DNA of 64,000 nt from UBA1181 sp045601045. Lineage in GTDB: Bacteria; Bacteroidota; Bacteroidia; Bacteroidales; Paludibacteraceae. The notes below the pieces were generated by a model, which saw only the letters and a program-made list of their open reading frames with translations, was not told where the DNA came from and searched no databases. Where the stretch lies: NCBI GenBank assembly GCA_045601045.1, contig JAZRZA010000032.1, positions 1 through 64,000 on the forward strand, read 5' to 3'. The position numbers were made by a program, and so were the translations under genes. How positions within the stretch are numbered: position 1 is the stretch's first letter; each line of letters begins with the position of its first letter. Below are positions 41,635 to 51,800 of this stretch, piece after piece.

Positions 41635-44490
41635 TTACAATGTTCTCTTCACCTCAACTTGTTCGAAACTTTCTATTAAGTCACCGACTTGGATATCGTT
41701 GTAGTTTGCTACATTCAAACCACACTCGTAACCGTTGGCCACCTCCTTCACATCGTCCTTGAAACGCTTCAAAGAGGCCAAATCACCTGTAAATACCACA
41801 ATACCATCACGGATGACACGAACCTTGTTACCACGTTTGATCTTACCGTCACGCACGATACAACCAGCGATGGTACCCACCTTGCTGATTTTGAAGGTCT
41901 CTTGGATCTCGGCTGTTCCGACAATCTCCTCCTTGTACTCTGGAGAAAGCATACCGACCATAGCGTCCTTCATCTGCTCGATCGCATCGTAGATGATAGA
42001 ATACAAGCGGATATCCACACCCTCGTTCTCCGCGATACGGCGAGCCGCTTGGGACGGACGTACTTGGAATCCGACGATGATCGCATCGGCTGTTGCCGCC
42101 AACATCACATCCGACTCGGAGATCTGACCGACCGCCTTGTGGATGACATTGACTGCGAACTCCTCGGTAGAAAGACGCTCCAAAGAGTCTTTCAATGCCT
42201 CTGCGGAACCATCCACATCGGCCTTTACGATGATATTCATCTCTTGGAAGTTACCCAACGCACGACGACGGGCAATCTCCTCAAGCGTCAAGTGCTTAGT
42301 TGTACGCAAGCCCTGCTCACGTTGCAACTGCTCACGCTTGTTAGCGATTTCGCGCGCCTCCTGCTCTGTCTCAAATACATTGAAGTTATCACCAGCTTGA
42401 GGGGCACCGTTAAGACCCAAGATAACAGCAGGCTCAGAAGGCTTAGCCTCCTTGATACGTTGGTTACGCTCGTTGAACATCGCCTTGATACGACCGAAGT
42501 TCGTACCTGCCACCACGACATCACCCACACGGAGTGTACCGTTGCTGACCAAGACGGTAGAGACATATCCACGTCCCTTATCCAACTGAGACTCGATGAT
42601 AGAACCGACAGCGCGGCGGTTAGGATTAGCCTTCAAATCAAGCATTTCCGCTTCGAGAAGCACCTTCTCCATCAATTCCTCCACACCAGTTCCCTTCTTA
42701 GCGGCGATATCTTGGGATTGGTACTTACCACCCCACTCTTCCACCAAGTAGTTCATATTAGCCAAAGCCTCCTTGATCTTATCAGGGTTAGCGGTTGGCT
42801 TATCAATCTTATTGATTGCGAATACAATAGGCACACCAGCCACAGACGCGTGGTTGATAGCCTCAACGGTTTGCGGCATGACATCATCATCGGCAGCGAC
42901 AATGATGATCGCGATATCGGTCACCTTCGCACCACGGGCACGCATAGCGGTAAATGCCTCGTGACCTGGGGTATCCAAGAAGGTGATTTGCTGACCGTCA
43001 TTCAAAGTCACATTATAGGCACCGATGTGCTGGGTGATACCACCCGCCTCACCGGCGATCACATTGGTCTTACGGATATAGTCCAACAAAGAGGTCTTAC
43101 CATGGTCGACGTGACCCATGACAGTGACAATTGGCGGACGAGATACCAAATCCTCCTCCGCGTCAGCCTCCTCCTGAATAGCGGCAACCACCTCAGCGCT
43201 GACATACTCGGTCTCGAAACCGAACTCCTCGGCCACGATGTTAATGGTCTCGGCATCCAAACGTTGGTTGATGGATACCATCAAACCGAAGTTCATACAA
43301 GTACCGATAACTTGTGTGACAGGCACATCCATCATGGTAGCCAACTCACTGACGGTCACGAACTCCGTGATCTTCAGCTTGCTCTGCTCCAAACGCTCTT
43401 GCTCCTCTTGCTCCAACATTCTTTGGTTCTGCAACTCACGCTTATCACGACGGTGTTTAGAACCCTTGGTCTTTTGACCCTTGCTGGTCAAGCGAGCCAA
43501 CGTCTCCTTGATCTGTTTTTGTACCTCCTCATCGTCAACCTCTGGCTTGACAATCTGCTTTTGCTTGTTAAAGTTCTTTTTGCCATTGCCACCATTATTG
43601 TTGCCGTTGTTATTTCCGTTGTTGCGGTTATTGTTATTGCCCTTTCCATCGCCGTTTCCGCCTTTGAATTCAGCAATATCAACACGCTCTTTCTGGATGC
43701 GTTTACGTTTCTTCTTGTGGTCCTCATCAGATCCACCAAATTCGCCATTGGCACCCTTTTGTCCCTCTGGCTTATTGAAACCACCCTTGTTATTGTTGTT
43801 GCGTTGTTCACGCTCTTTCTTGCGTTCCTCCTTGGACTTCTTACCAGGTCGTGTCTTCTGATTGAGGGAATCCAAGTCGATTTTACCGATGACATTTACC
43901 GTTGGTTTCTTCTCATTAGATGAAAGAGAGAATACCTCGGTCTTTGTCTGATCGTTTTGTCCATTCGATTCAGCGTTAGAGTTTGTGACTTCTGCCTTTA
44001 CAGTTGGTGTCTCAACTTTTTCTTTTTTAGGCTCGTCTTGGCTAGTGGCGGTCACTACTGGGGCCTCTTCCACCGCTTGTTTTTGTTCAGGCTCAACCTT
44101 TGCTGGTGCCTCCTTTTCAGCAGGAGCCGCTGATGGCTTCTTACCCAAATTATCAAGATCTATCTTGCTGACAACCTTAATCTTAGGTTTGTCCGCTGTG
44201 TGCAAAGAGGTCACTGCCGCCTCTGGTTCTTTCTTGGCTTCTGTATCGAAACCTTCGATTTGAACACTTCCGCGGTTGTTTTTGGTACGATTTTGGCTCA
44301 CCTTCTCAGCGTCTATCTTCTGCTTTTGGTCCTTATCGAACTCAGCGCGCAAAAGATCCTCCTCGTCATCCGACAACTTCGCATTTAGATCATTACCATC
44401 AACATTAAAGCCTTTCTTCGACAGAAACTCTACGACTGTGGAGACACCCACATTCAACTCTTTCGCTATTTTACTTAATCGTATAGACAT
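41635..44490 (-). CDS. infB: Translation initiation factor IF-2
   Basis: GTPase that brings initiator tRNA to the 30S subunit and drives subunit joining. The 951 residues are: an N-terminal IF2_N domain (about 1-50, SIRLSKIAKELNVGVSTVVE), a long low-complexity linker rich in K, E, Q and runs of N and G (about 60-370), a second IF2_N (VSELATMMDVPVTQVIGTCM), the G domain (GHVDHGKT at 459-466, DTPGHEAF, NKIDKP), and the two beta-barrel/C2 domains. The Asn-rich linker (RNNGNNNGNNNGGNGKK) is expanded. It is co-directional with nusA, 69 nt downstream of it. Confidence 0.98.
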   Translation of the reverse strand: MSIRLSKIAKELNVGVSTVVEFLSKKGFNVDGNDLNAKLSDDEEDLLRAEFDKDQKQKIDAEKVSQNRTKNNRGSVQIEGFDTEAKKEPEAAVTSLHTADKPKIKVVSKIDLDNLGKKPSAAPAEKEAPAKVEPEQKQAVEEAPVVTATSQDEPKKEKVETPTVKAEVTNSNAESNGQNDQTKTEVFSLSSNEKKPTVNVIGKIDLDSLNQKTRPGKKSKEERKKEREQRNNNNKGGFNKPEGQKGANGEFGGSDEDHKKKRKRIQKERVDIAEFKGGNGDGKGNNNNRNNGNNNGNNNGGNGKKNFNKQKQIVKPEVDDEEVQKQIKETLARLTSKGQKTKGSKHRRDKRELQNQRMLEQEEQERLEQSKLKITEFVTVSELATMMDVPVTQVIGTCMNFGLMVSINQRLDAETINIVAEEFGFETEYVSAEVVAAIQEEADAEEDLVSRPPIVTVMGHVDHGKTSLLDYIRKTNVIAGEAGGITQHIGAYNVTLNDGQQITFLDTPGHEAFTAMRARGAKVTDIAIIIVAADDDVMPQTVEAINHASVAGVPIVFAINKIDKPTANPDKIKEALANMNYLVEEWGGKYQSQDIAAKKGTGVEELMEKVLLEAEMLDLKANPNRRAVGSIIESQLDKGRGYVSTVLVSNGTLRVGDVVVAGTNFGRIKAMFNERNQRIKEAKPSEPAVILGLNGAPQAGDNFNVFETEQEAREIANKREQLQREQGLRTTKHLTLEEIARRRALGNFQEMNIIVKADVDGSAEALKDSLERLSTEEFAVNVIHKAVGQISESDVMLAATADAIIVGFQVRPSQAARRIAENEGVDIRLYSIIYDAIEQMKDAMVGMLSPEYKEEIVGTAEIQETFKISKVGTIAGCIVRDGKIKRGNKVRVIRDGIVVFTGDLASLKRFKDDVKEVANGYECGLNVANYNDIQVGDLIESFEQVEVKRTL

Positions 44491-44559
44491 ATATCGTTTT
44501 TAGTTATTTACTGTATAAAATCACATCACGCAAAGCAGGTCGGCAATGCCGACCGCTCA

Positions 44560-45840
44560 TTACTCCTCGGAAGAGTTGCTAGGCTCAACATCCTCGAACT
44601 CTGCACGTAGGATGCTAAGAACCTCGTCAACTGTCTCCTCTTCGAGGTCAGTGCGACTGATCAACTCCTCACGAGAGATCTTCAAGACATCCTTCGCGGT
44701 ATCGCAACCGATGTTCTTCAAGATGTCGATGATCCAAGAGTCGATCTCATCAAGGAACTCGTCCAAATAGATATCCTCATCATCTTGTCCACCAGGCAAC
44801 TCACGGAACACCTCGATTTGGTAATCAGTAAGCATACTTGCCAAACGAATGTTCATACCACCCTTACCGATGGCCAATGAAACCTCCTCAGGACGCAAGA
44901 AAACCTCGGCGCGTTTATGCTCTTCCAACAAACGGATAGAAGAGATTCTCGCTGGGCTCAATGCTCTGGAGATGAACAATGAGATATTATTTGTATAATT
45001 AATCACATCAATATTCTCGTTGCGAAGCTCACGAACGATACCGTGGATACGGGCACCCTTCATACCTACGCATGCGCCTACTGGATCGATACGGTCATCG
45101 TATGATTCAACAGCCACCTTCGCGCGGTCACCAGGGATACGGGCGATACGACGGATGGTGATCAAACCATCATTGATTTCTGGCACCTCCAACTCAAACA
45201 AACGTTGCAAGAAGAGAGGTGAAGTTCTGGAAAGAATGATTTTAGGATTGTTGTTTTGGTTATCCACCTTTGCGACAACGGCACGAACGGTGTCACCCTT
45301 GCGATAGAAATCAGAAGGGATTTGCTCCGTCTTAGGCAATAGCATTTCGTTGCCATCCTCGTCCAACAAGAGAACCTCTTTCTTCCATACTTGGTAAACC
45401 TCACCAACTACGATGTTTCCGATCTTCTCCTTGTACTTGTTGTAAAGTGTATCTTTTTGCAAATCAAGAATCTTTGATGCCAATGTCTGACGAAGATTCA
45501 AAATCGCGCGACGTCCGAATGAAGCGAAATCAACCTTGTCGGTCACATCCTCACCCACCTCGAAATCTTCATCGATCTGGCGAGCCTCTGAAAGAGGAAT
45601 TTGCACGTTGGAATCCTCCAAATCAGCATCTTCCACAACAGTTCTATTTCTGTAAATCTCGAAGTCACCCTTATCCGGATTGATAATCACATCGTAATTC
45701 TCATCTGTACCGAACATCTTTGATATCACGCTACGGAAGGACTCCTCCAAAACGCTAATCATTGTGCTTCTGTCGATGTTCTTCAATTCTTTGAACTCCG
45801 CAAAAGTATCGCTCAAACTAATTGATTCTTGCTTTGCCAT
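44560..45840 (-). CDS. nusA: Transcription termination/antitermination factor NusA
   Basis: Binds RNA polymerase and RNA to control pausing, termination and antitermination. The 426 residues have the N-terminal RNAP-binding domain, the S1 domain (IVVGEVYQVWKKEVLLLDED), KH1 (PVGACVGMKGARIHGIVREL) and KH2 (EVSLAIGKGGMNIRLASMLT), then a short helix-hairpin-like C-terminal part with an acidic end. It is shorter than the E. coli form because only one degenerate acidic repeat remains, which is common in this phylum. It starts 2 nt after the rimP stop. Confidence 0.98.
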   Translation of the reverse strand: MAKQESISLSDTFAEFKELKNIDRSTMISVLEESFRSVISKMFGTDENYDVIINPDKGDFEIYRNRTVVEDADLEDSNVQIPLSEARQIDEDFEVGEDVTDKVDFASFGRRAILNLRQTLASKILDLQKDTLYNKYKEKIGNIVVGEVYQVWKKEVLLLDEDGNEMLLPKTEQIPSDFYRKGDTVRAVVAKVDNQNNNPKIILSRTSPLFLQRLFELEVPEINDGLITIRRIARIPGDRAKVAVESYDDRIDPVGACVGMKGARIHGIVRELRNENIDVINYTNNISLFISRALSPARISSIRLLEEHKRAEVFLRPEEVSLAIGKGGMNIRLASMLTDYQIEVFRELPGGQDDEDIYLDEFLDEIDSWIIDILKNIGCDTAKDVLKISREELISRTDLEEETVDEVLSILRAEFEDVEPSNSSEE

Positions 45841-45842
45841 AA

Positions 45843-46310
45843 TTATTTAAATGTTATTAAATATTTTGTATATTTTACTTGATCATAAGCGAATGTCATC
45901 ACCTCCGTAACATCCACCTTCTTTTTCTCGCCCTCTTTCTTCACCTTCTTGGTGATTTCAAGACCGAAATTCTCAGCCGTCACATTCACCAACTTTCCAG
46001 TGTATTTAGGACCATTGGATACTTGGACCTCAACATCGCTTCCCTCGTATTTCTGGTATTGTTGCAACACCTTGAAAGGAGAGGTAAGGCCCGCCGAACC
46101 CACTTCCAACTCGAAATCCTCCACGTCACGGTCCAATTTAGACTCGATGTGGCGGGATAATTCCACACAATAGTCGATGGAGACATCCTCCAAAGAGTCC
46201 ACCTCCACAAGAATACGATTGCTTTTATCCACCTTCACATCCACTAAGAAGTAGGCAGATTCCGCAATGTAATTCTCAACTATCTCTTTTATTAGTTTTT
46301 CTTCAATCAT
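45843..46310 (-). CDS. rimP: Ribosome maturation factor RimP
   Basis: Assists 30S subunit maturation. 155 residues from the ATG at 46310 (MIEEKLIKEIVENYIAESAY) fit the family; an open frame extends upstream to 46442 but crosses the leader hairpin. The N-terminal alpha/beta domain has LVDVKVDKSNRILVEVDSLE and ELEVGSAGLTSPFK; the C-terminal SH3-like domain has YTGKLVNVTAENFGLEI. It is the first gene of rimP-nusA-infB, whose order is conserved across bacteria. Confidence 0.94.
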   Translation of the reverse strand: MIEEKLIKEIVENYIAESAYFLVDVKVDKSNRILVEVDSLEDVSIDYCVELSRHIESKLDRDVEDFELEVGSAGLTSPFKVLQQYQKYEGSDVEVQVSNGPKYTGKLVNVTAENFGLEITKKVKKEGEKKKVDVTEVMTFAYDQVKYTKYLITFK

Positions 46311-46350
46311 TCTCAAAAAGACAATAAAATAGGGGACCAAAGTCCCCTTC
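46311..46350 (-). promoter_or_regulatory. Terminator-like hairpin in the rimP leader
   Basis: On the - strand GGGGAC (46347-46342) pairs with GTCCCC (46337-46332) and is followed by TATTTTATTGTCTTTTT, ending at the rimP start codon. It resembles an attenuator in the operon leader. The remaining gene-free stretch up to 46560 holds no ORF that I can support. Confidence 0.4.
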
Positions 46351-46576
46351 ACGAATCTTCTAACACCGCGAATATACGGCAAATCACAATAAAAACCAAA
46401 CAATTCGCGGAAAAACGACACTTCACAGGTCGTTTTCCACACCTCACACGCCTACTATCCGCCAGCCATTCGTGCGATTCTCGGAACAATAGGCCATTTC
46501 ACATAAAGATATTTCACTTATAATGAATAAATTACAACTTTAATTCCAAAATTTACATTCATAATTCAAAATTAAT

Positions 46577-46584
46577 TATATTTG
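46577..46584 (+). promoter_or_regulatory. -7 element of the CotH cluster promoter
   Basis: TATATTTG, about 100 nt before the ATG at 46686, matches TAnnTTTG; the -33 element is only TTTA. The 100-nt leader after it has no gene. A TAATTTTG in the opposite strand (46567-46574) overlaps it and could serve rimP. Confidence 0.45.
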
Positions 46585-46685
46585 CGGCCGTGGAGTGCGT
46601 GGAGCGATGTGAATTGACTGCCACGCAATGAGTTACAAGAGATATATAGTTTAAAAGTTATTAGTAGTTTTCATAAAACAACACC

Positions 46686-47192
46686 ATGAATTATACAAGT
46701 AAGAAGTGGTTGTTGGTGCCATTGTTCATGGGCATAACCCAGTGTGGCTTCGCGCAAGGGAGTGTGAAGTCGTTGATCGTGTCGCTCAACAATCCGGTTA
46801 ACTCAAAAAAAGAGATGGTTTTCGCCCTCAGCGAAACACCTAAGTATTGGACGCAAGGAGAAAACCTTGTGGTGGAGAGCACCTCCTTCAAAGGGGAAGT
46901 GGAACTCTCCAATGTAATCAACATCACCTTCGCGAAGGCGACACCGACTGCCGATGTCCCCCAAACGATAGGAGAATCTGTTGCCCTGTTCCCTAACCCA
47001 GCCACCGAGTATATCCAAATCCGTGGAATCGGTAAGGCCTGTGCTATCCAACTCACGGATTTGAATGGCAAGCAGATCGCCATTGACCCCTCTTCCGAGC
47101 GTGATATGGTCACAATCAACGTGTCGGCCCTTCCTACCGCCACTTACCTTCTGAACATCGATGGTCAAACCTTTAAATTCGTGAAAAGATGA
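46686..47192 (+). CDS. Small T9SS-exported protein (type A sorting domain)
   Basis: 168 residues: a signal peptide ending GFAQG, a short beta-rich stretch of about 70 residues of unknown type, and a C-terminal type IX secretion sorting domain. That domain has ALFPNPATEYIQIRGIG, IQLTDLNGKQI, and PTATYLLNIDGQTFKFVKR. It should be secreted across the outer membrane and anchored to surface LPS. Most of the protein is the sorting signal itself, so the cargo is tiny. It overlaps the following CotH gene by 4 nt (ATGA), suggesting the two act together. Confidence 0.85.
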   Translation: MNYTSKKWLLVPLFMGITQCGFAQGSVKSLIVSLNNPVNSKKEMVFALSETPKYWTQGENLVVESTSFKGEVELSNVINITFAKATPTADVPQTIGESVALFPNPATEYIQIRGIGKACAIQLTDLNGKQIAIDPSSERDMVTINVSALPTATYLLNIDGQTFKFVKR

Positions 47193-48799
47193 GAAAGGAG
47201 ATAATCATCGGAGCCACGACGCTCCTTTTGGCAGGAAACGCCCTCGGACAAAGCAATGTGACCATCCACAAGAAGGATGGATCCACCCTCTCTTTCCCAT
47301 TGACAGCTGTCGACACGCTAACAGACGACGATAGCGTGCATCGTATGACCCTCTCCTACGCCAAACAGAGGGGGGAATTGGCACCAGTCAATAGCATCCA
47401 AGCGAGCGAGGTGAATCTCGCGCAAAGAGACCAAACACAGAGTTACAACATTCTACAATCCATCTCCTTTTCGCAGAAAGAGAACAGCGGATTGAACAAG
47501 GATATCCACATCGACATCCAATACCCAAACATAACTTTAGTGTTACCATACGATGTGGATCGTTCCAATCTAAAGCTTCAATTCGAGACAACAGGCAGTC
47601 TCCTCTTTTTGAACGGCAAACAGATCGAAAGCGGGGCGAAATGCGATCTCAGCGAAGCAAGCGAAATAAAAGTGGTCGCTTTCAACGGAGATATCCGCAC
47701 CTATCATCTCTCGGCAGTCTCCTCCGGGCTTCCCATCGTAGAGTGCAAGACCAACGGCACGCTCGGACAGGATTGGGAGAGCGCCTCACTTACCTTAAAG
47801 GATGAAAAGGGGAAGGTGACCTTCAACGCCTCTACCGTCAAAGTGAAGGGAAGAGGCAGCCACTTCAAGGAGCGTCTGAAAAATAGTTACAACATCAAAC
47901 TCGACCAAAAAAACTCCCTTATGGGGATGGCCGCAGGGAAACGTTGGGTTTTGCTCTCCAACGCCTACGACAAAAGCCTGATCCGTTCGAGCGTGGCCTT
48001 CGACATCGCCGCTCAGCTCTTCGATTTCAACTGGACGCCGCAATCGCAACCGGTGGAATTGATCTTGAACGGGAAGCACATGGGCAGTTACACCTTAGTG
48101 GAACAGATCCGCATAAGCGAAGAACGGGTGAAGTCGGGACTTATCCTCTCGATGGAGGATCAAGTCCAACCGGGCGACGATGCATTCCAATCCGCCCGTA
48201 GTGGATTGACCTTTGTGATGAGAGACCCAGAAACAGGCGTAGTGGGCACTCATCTGATGCGCACACAGGCGCTCATCGAAAAAATCGAGCGCACTATGGC
48301 AAGCGGAAAAAACGACTACCTACAACAACTGGACCTCGCCTCCTTCGCTGATTGGTATCTACTCAATGAATTGGTGAAAAATGAAGAGGCGCTCTTCTCC
48401 AACGGATACATGACACTCAATGAGAAGGGTATTCTTCAAATGGGACCTATCTGGGAGATGGGTAAAACCATGGGAGGAGAGTATGGTGACGGATTTAAGA
48501 ATTCAGTATTGGGGGAGACAATGTGGTTCAGCCACCTACTTCAAAACGATTCTTTCAAATCGTTGGTCAAGAATCGCCTCTCCGAATTGGTGAAGAACAG
48601 CGACAAAATAGAGAAGATCGTCAGGGATCGGGCCAAGAGCATCGAACTCTCCGCAGCATCAAACGAGTCGGTTTGGCATCCATTAGGAGCGGGAAGCGAA
48701 GATTGGGAGCATGTCTCAACCCTCTATGACGAGGAGGTGGAACGCCTTGTCTCGTGGCTCCAAAATCGTTTGGATTGGATGAACAACAATCTAAAATAA
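47189..48799 (+). CDS. CotH-kinase-like exported protein, catalytic motif degraded
   Basis: 536 residues: a signal peptide (GATTLLLAGNALGQ), a short beta-rich domain also seen in its neighbours, and a CotH-type kinase fold (VKVKGRGSHFKERLKNSYNI; KRWVLLSNAYDKSLIRSSVA; GSYTLVEQIRIS; FADWYLLNELVKNEEALFSN). CotH proteins are secreted protein kinases first known from spore coats. The usual metal-binding IWDFD reads MGPIWEMGKTMGG here, so the catalytic Asp is missing and the protein may be a pseudokinase. It is translationally coupled to the small T9SS protein before it. Confidence 0.85.
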   Translation: MRKEIIIGATTLLLAGNALGQSNVTIHKKDGSTLSFPLTAVDTLTDDDSVHRMTLSYAKQRGELAPVNSIQASEVNLAQRDQTQSYNILQSISFSQKENSGLNKDIHIDIQYPNITLVLPYDVDRSNLKLQFETTGSLLFLNGKQIESGAKCDLSEASEIKVVAFNGDIRTYHLSAVSSGLPIVECKTNGTLGQDWESASLTLKDEKGKVTFNASTVKVKGRGSHFKERLKNSYNIKLDQKNSLMGMAAGKRWVLLSNAYDKSLIRSSVAFDIAAQLFDFNWTPQSQPVELILNGKHMGSYTLVEQIRISEERVKSGLILSMEDQVQPGDDAFQSARSGLTFVMRDPETGVVGTHLMRTQALIEKIERTMASGKNDYLQQLDLASFADWYLLNELVKNEEALFSNGYMTLNEKGILQMGPIWEMGKTMGGEYGDGFKNSVLGETMWFSHLLQNDSFKSLVKNRLSELVKNSDKIEKIVRDRAKSIELSAASNESVWHPLGAGSEDWEHVSTLYDEEVERLVSWLQNRLDWMNNNLK

Positions 48800-48825
48800 C
48801 CCATTAATTCTCAATGATATACAAT

Positions 48826-51800
48826 ATGAAGCATAATATATTACCCTATATTTTCATCCTAGCTTCCGGCTCATCCGTATGGGCGGAGCGTGAAATCCAA
48901 GTAGGCGACGAGACCTTCGATTGGAAACAAATCGACTCCGTACGCTATGGAGCGGAGAATCAGTTCATCGACCTCTCATTTCCTTTGGACGATATCGACA
49001 AAATCACCTTCTCCGCCGAAAAGGCCAACCTCGACGGCTCCGACAAGGCAGAGGCAGGTAACCGTCTGGAACGCCTCTACATCACCCAAGAGGCGAATAG
49101 CGGAAAGATCTTCTCGGATGTGGAAAGCATTCAACAAGATAAGGAGTTCACCCTTTTCGTCCCCTACCTCACTGATCTTTCGGCCTTGAAACTATCCTTC
49201 GTCACCCAGGGCGAGGTCTATGTAGGCAATGCCTTGCAGAAGAGTGGCGTGTCGATCGTGGATGGCCGCCAAGAGATCACCTACAAGGTGAAGGCGAAAA
49301 GCGGCGCGATGCAAAGCTACACCGTAAAGGTGGTCAATTCAGGGCTACCTGTCGTATACATCTCCACACCCGAACACGCGGCTATCTCCGCTAACTGGTC
49401 GGATGGCTGCACTTGGGAGATCAGGAAGAGCGACAACCTGCTCGACAGCAAGGGGGATCTCTCCGTAAAATTCAAAGGAGGCAAATACTCACAAGCGAAG
49501 AAGCGTTCCATCGGACTAAAATTGGAGAAGAAAAACGCGCTAATAGGAATGTCCAAAGGGAAAAGATATGCTCTCTTGGCAAACAACGACGACGCCTCGC
49601 TTCTCAGAAACAGAATCGGTTACCACATCGCCCAAAACTGGAGCGAACTGAGTTGGACCCCGATGAGCCAACCAGTGGAACTGGTGGTGAACGGCCAACA
49701 TCTCGGCAGTTACCTCCTATGTGAGGAGCCACGCGTGGGTGAGGGAAGAATCGCCAACGGCACCCTACTTGAAATCACAGCGGAGGCGGACGCCACCGAC
49801 CCTCATTTCACAGCCAACCGCACTGGACTCACCTTCAAGGTGGTGGATCCTGACGATGCGGACAAAACCACGCTCGCCAGTCGTATCAACGATTTCGAAA
49901 AAGTACTTTATGGAGGTGGCGATTTCGCGAAGTACGTTAACCTCAATAGTTTCGCTGATTGGTACCTCATCAACGAAATCTGCGGCAATGGCGAAGCGCT
50001 TCAATCCAACGGTTACGTCACCATTGACGAGAACAATAAACTGGTGATGGGGCCCATCGCCTCTTTGGAGGATTTCTTGGGCAACAACAATGCCTCAACG
50101 GAGGGTTTTCTCCTTCGCAACGAGGGTTGGTTCAAGGAACTGTTCCAAAACAAGGAATTCGTCTCCCTCGTCGCGCAACGATTCGAGGAGATGAAAAAGG
50201 AGTTCACCCAGCTAAACGCTGAGGTCTCCGCCATGCGCGAAGAGGAGTTGCTCACCTACCAAGGGGATGCCGCCTTATGGAACAACATCGCCTCAAGCGA
50301 GGCTGAAAAGAGGCAAAGCAACGCCTGTGACGAGATCACGAAGTGGTTGAGCAGCAGACTTGATTGGTTATCCATCCGTTTCGCCAACGACGCGAAACTG
50401 GCCCAAACGGAGAGACAGGGCAACAACGACATCACGGAATTCACCCTCAAAAGTTCCCAAAACGGCTCAGCCCTTCTCAGCGACTACAAGGCGACAATTG
50501 AGGGGGACAAGATATCCATCTTCGTTCCCTACTTGGTGGATTTCAATCTAATCGCCACCATCCAGACCTCTTCGGGCGCCACCCTATTCGTGGATGGAGA
50601 GAACATCAAGAGCGGCACTACAAAGGTGAACTACCTACATCCTGTCAAAATGAAGGTACTCTCCTCTTCCGGAAATGTCAGGACATACACGGTGGATATC
50701 CACAACAGCGGACTGCCCGTCCTCTATATGAAGACACCGAACAACACGGATGTGAACACCAAGGATCGCTGGACCGACGGGGTCACCATGACCATGTACC
50801 GCAAGGACGGATCGATCGACTACGACGCAGGCAACGATAAAGTTCAGATGAAGGGACGAGGCAACTCCACCTGGAGCATCAACGACAAGCGCCCTTACGC
50901 CATCAAACAGAACAAAAAGAGCGAGGTGCTCGGCATGTTGGAACACAAACGATGGGTATTGATGGCCAACTACTACGACGCCTCCTTCTTCCGCAACGAG
51001 TTGGCCAACTACTTGGCGAAACGATACACCACAGCGGATTGGGCGCCTAGCGGCTTTAACATCGAGTTTGTCTATAACGGCAAACACCGTGGCAACTACT
51101 ACTTCTGCGAACAGGCCAAAATCAGCGACGAGCGTCTTCCAGGCAAATACCTCGTGGAGGCGGACCTCAAAGACGGCCGCGGGCAAATCAAAGGCGCCCG
51201 TAGCAACAACTATTTCAATGTGAAGCACCCAGAAGTGGCGGGTGGCAGCGAAGAGCTACGTTACGTCAAAGGAAAGTTGGACGCCCTGGAGAACGCGCTC
51301 TACGGCGGCAATTGGAACGAGGTGAAGAAACTGATCGATTTGCCAAGCTTCGCTGATTGGTACGTCATCAAGGAGTTGAGTAAGGATTACGACGGCAACA
51401 TGTATACCAGCACCTACTGCCATATCATGGAGGACGGCATCATCAAGATGGGTCCTATCTGGGATTTCGATTTGGCCTTTGGCGGCAATCCTTTTGAGAG
51501 TATGTTCGGCGGAGGTGGTGGATTTGGCGGCTTCGGCGGTCTTGGTGGTGGCGGCGGAGTCGATTACGCTTGGCTCAATCAACCCGAAGGCTACTACATC
51601 GGAGAGAAGGAACAATCCACAGGCACAAACTGGTTTTTACTCTTCTTAAAGCAAAAGGAGTTCCGTGATTTGGTATTGGAGAGAGTGAACGATATGGTGG
51701 ACCACATGGACGACATCATGGGATACATCGACCTCAATACGGAATTACTTGCCCTCTCATCCACAGCGAATAGCGTCGGCTACTCCGCAGGCGGTGGTGG

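Noticed and set aside
41689..43923. 744-codon open frame on the + strand
   Set aside because: Antisense to infB, whose G domain motifs and operon context are decisive.
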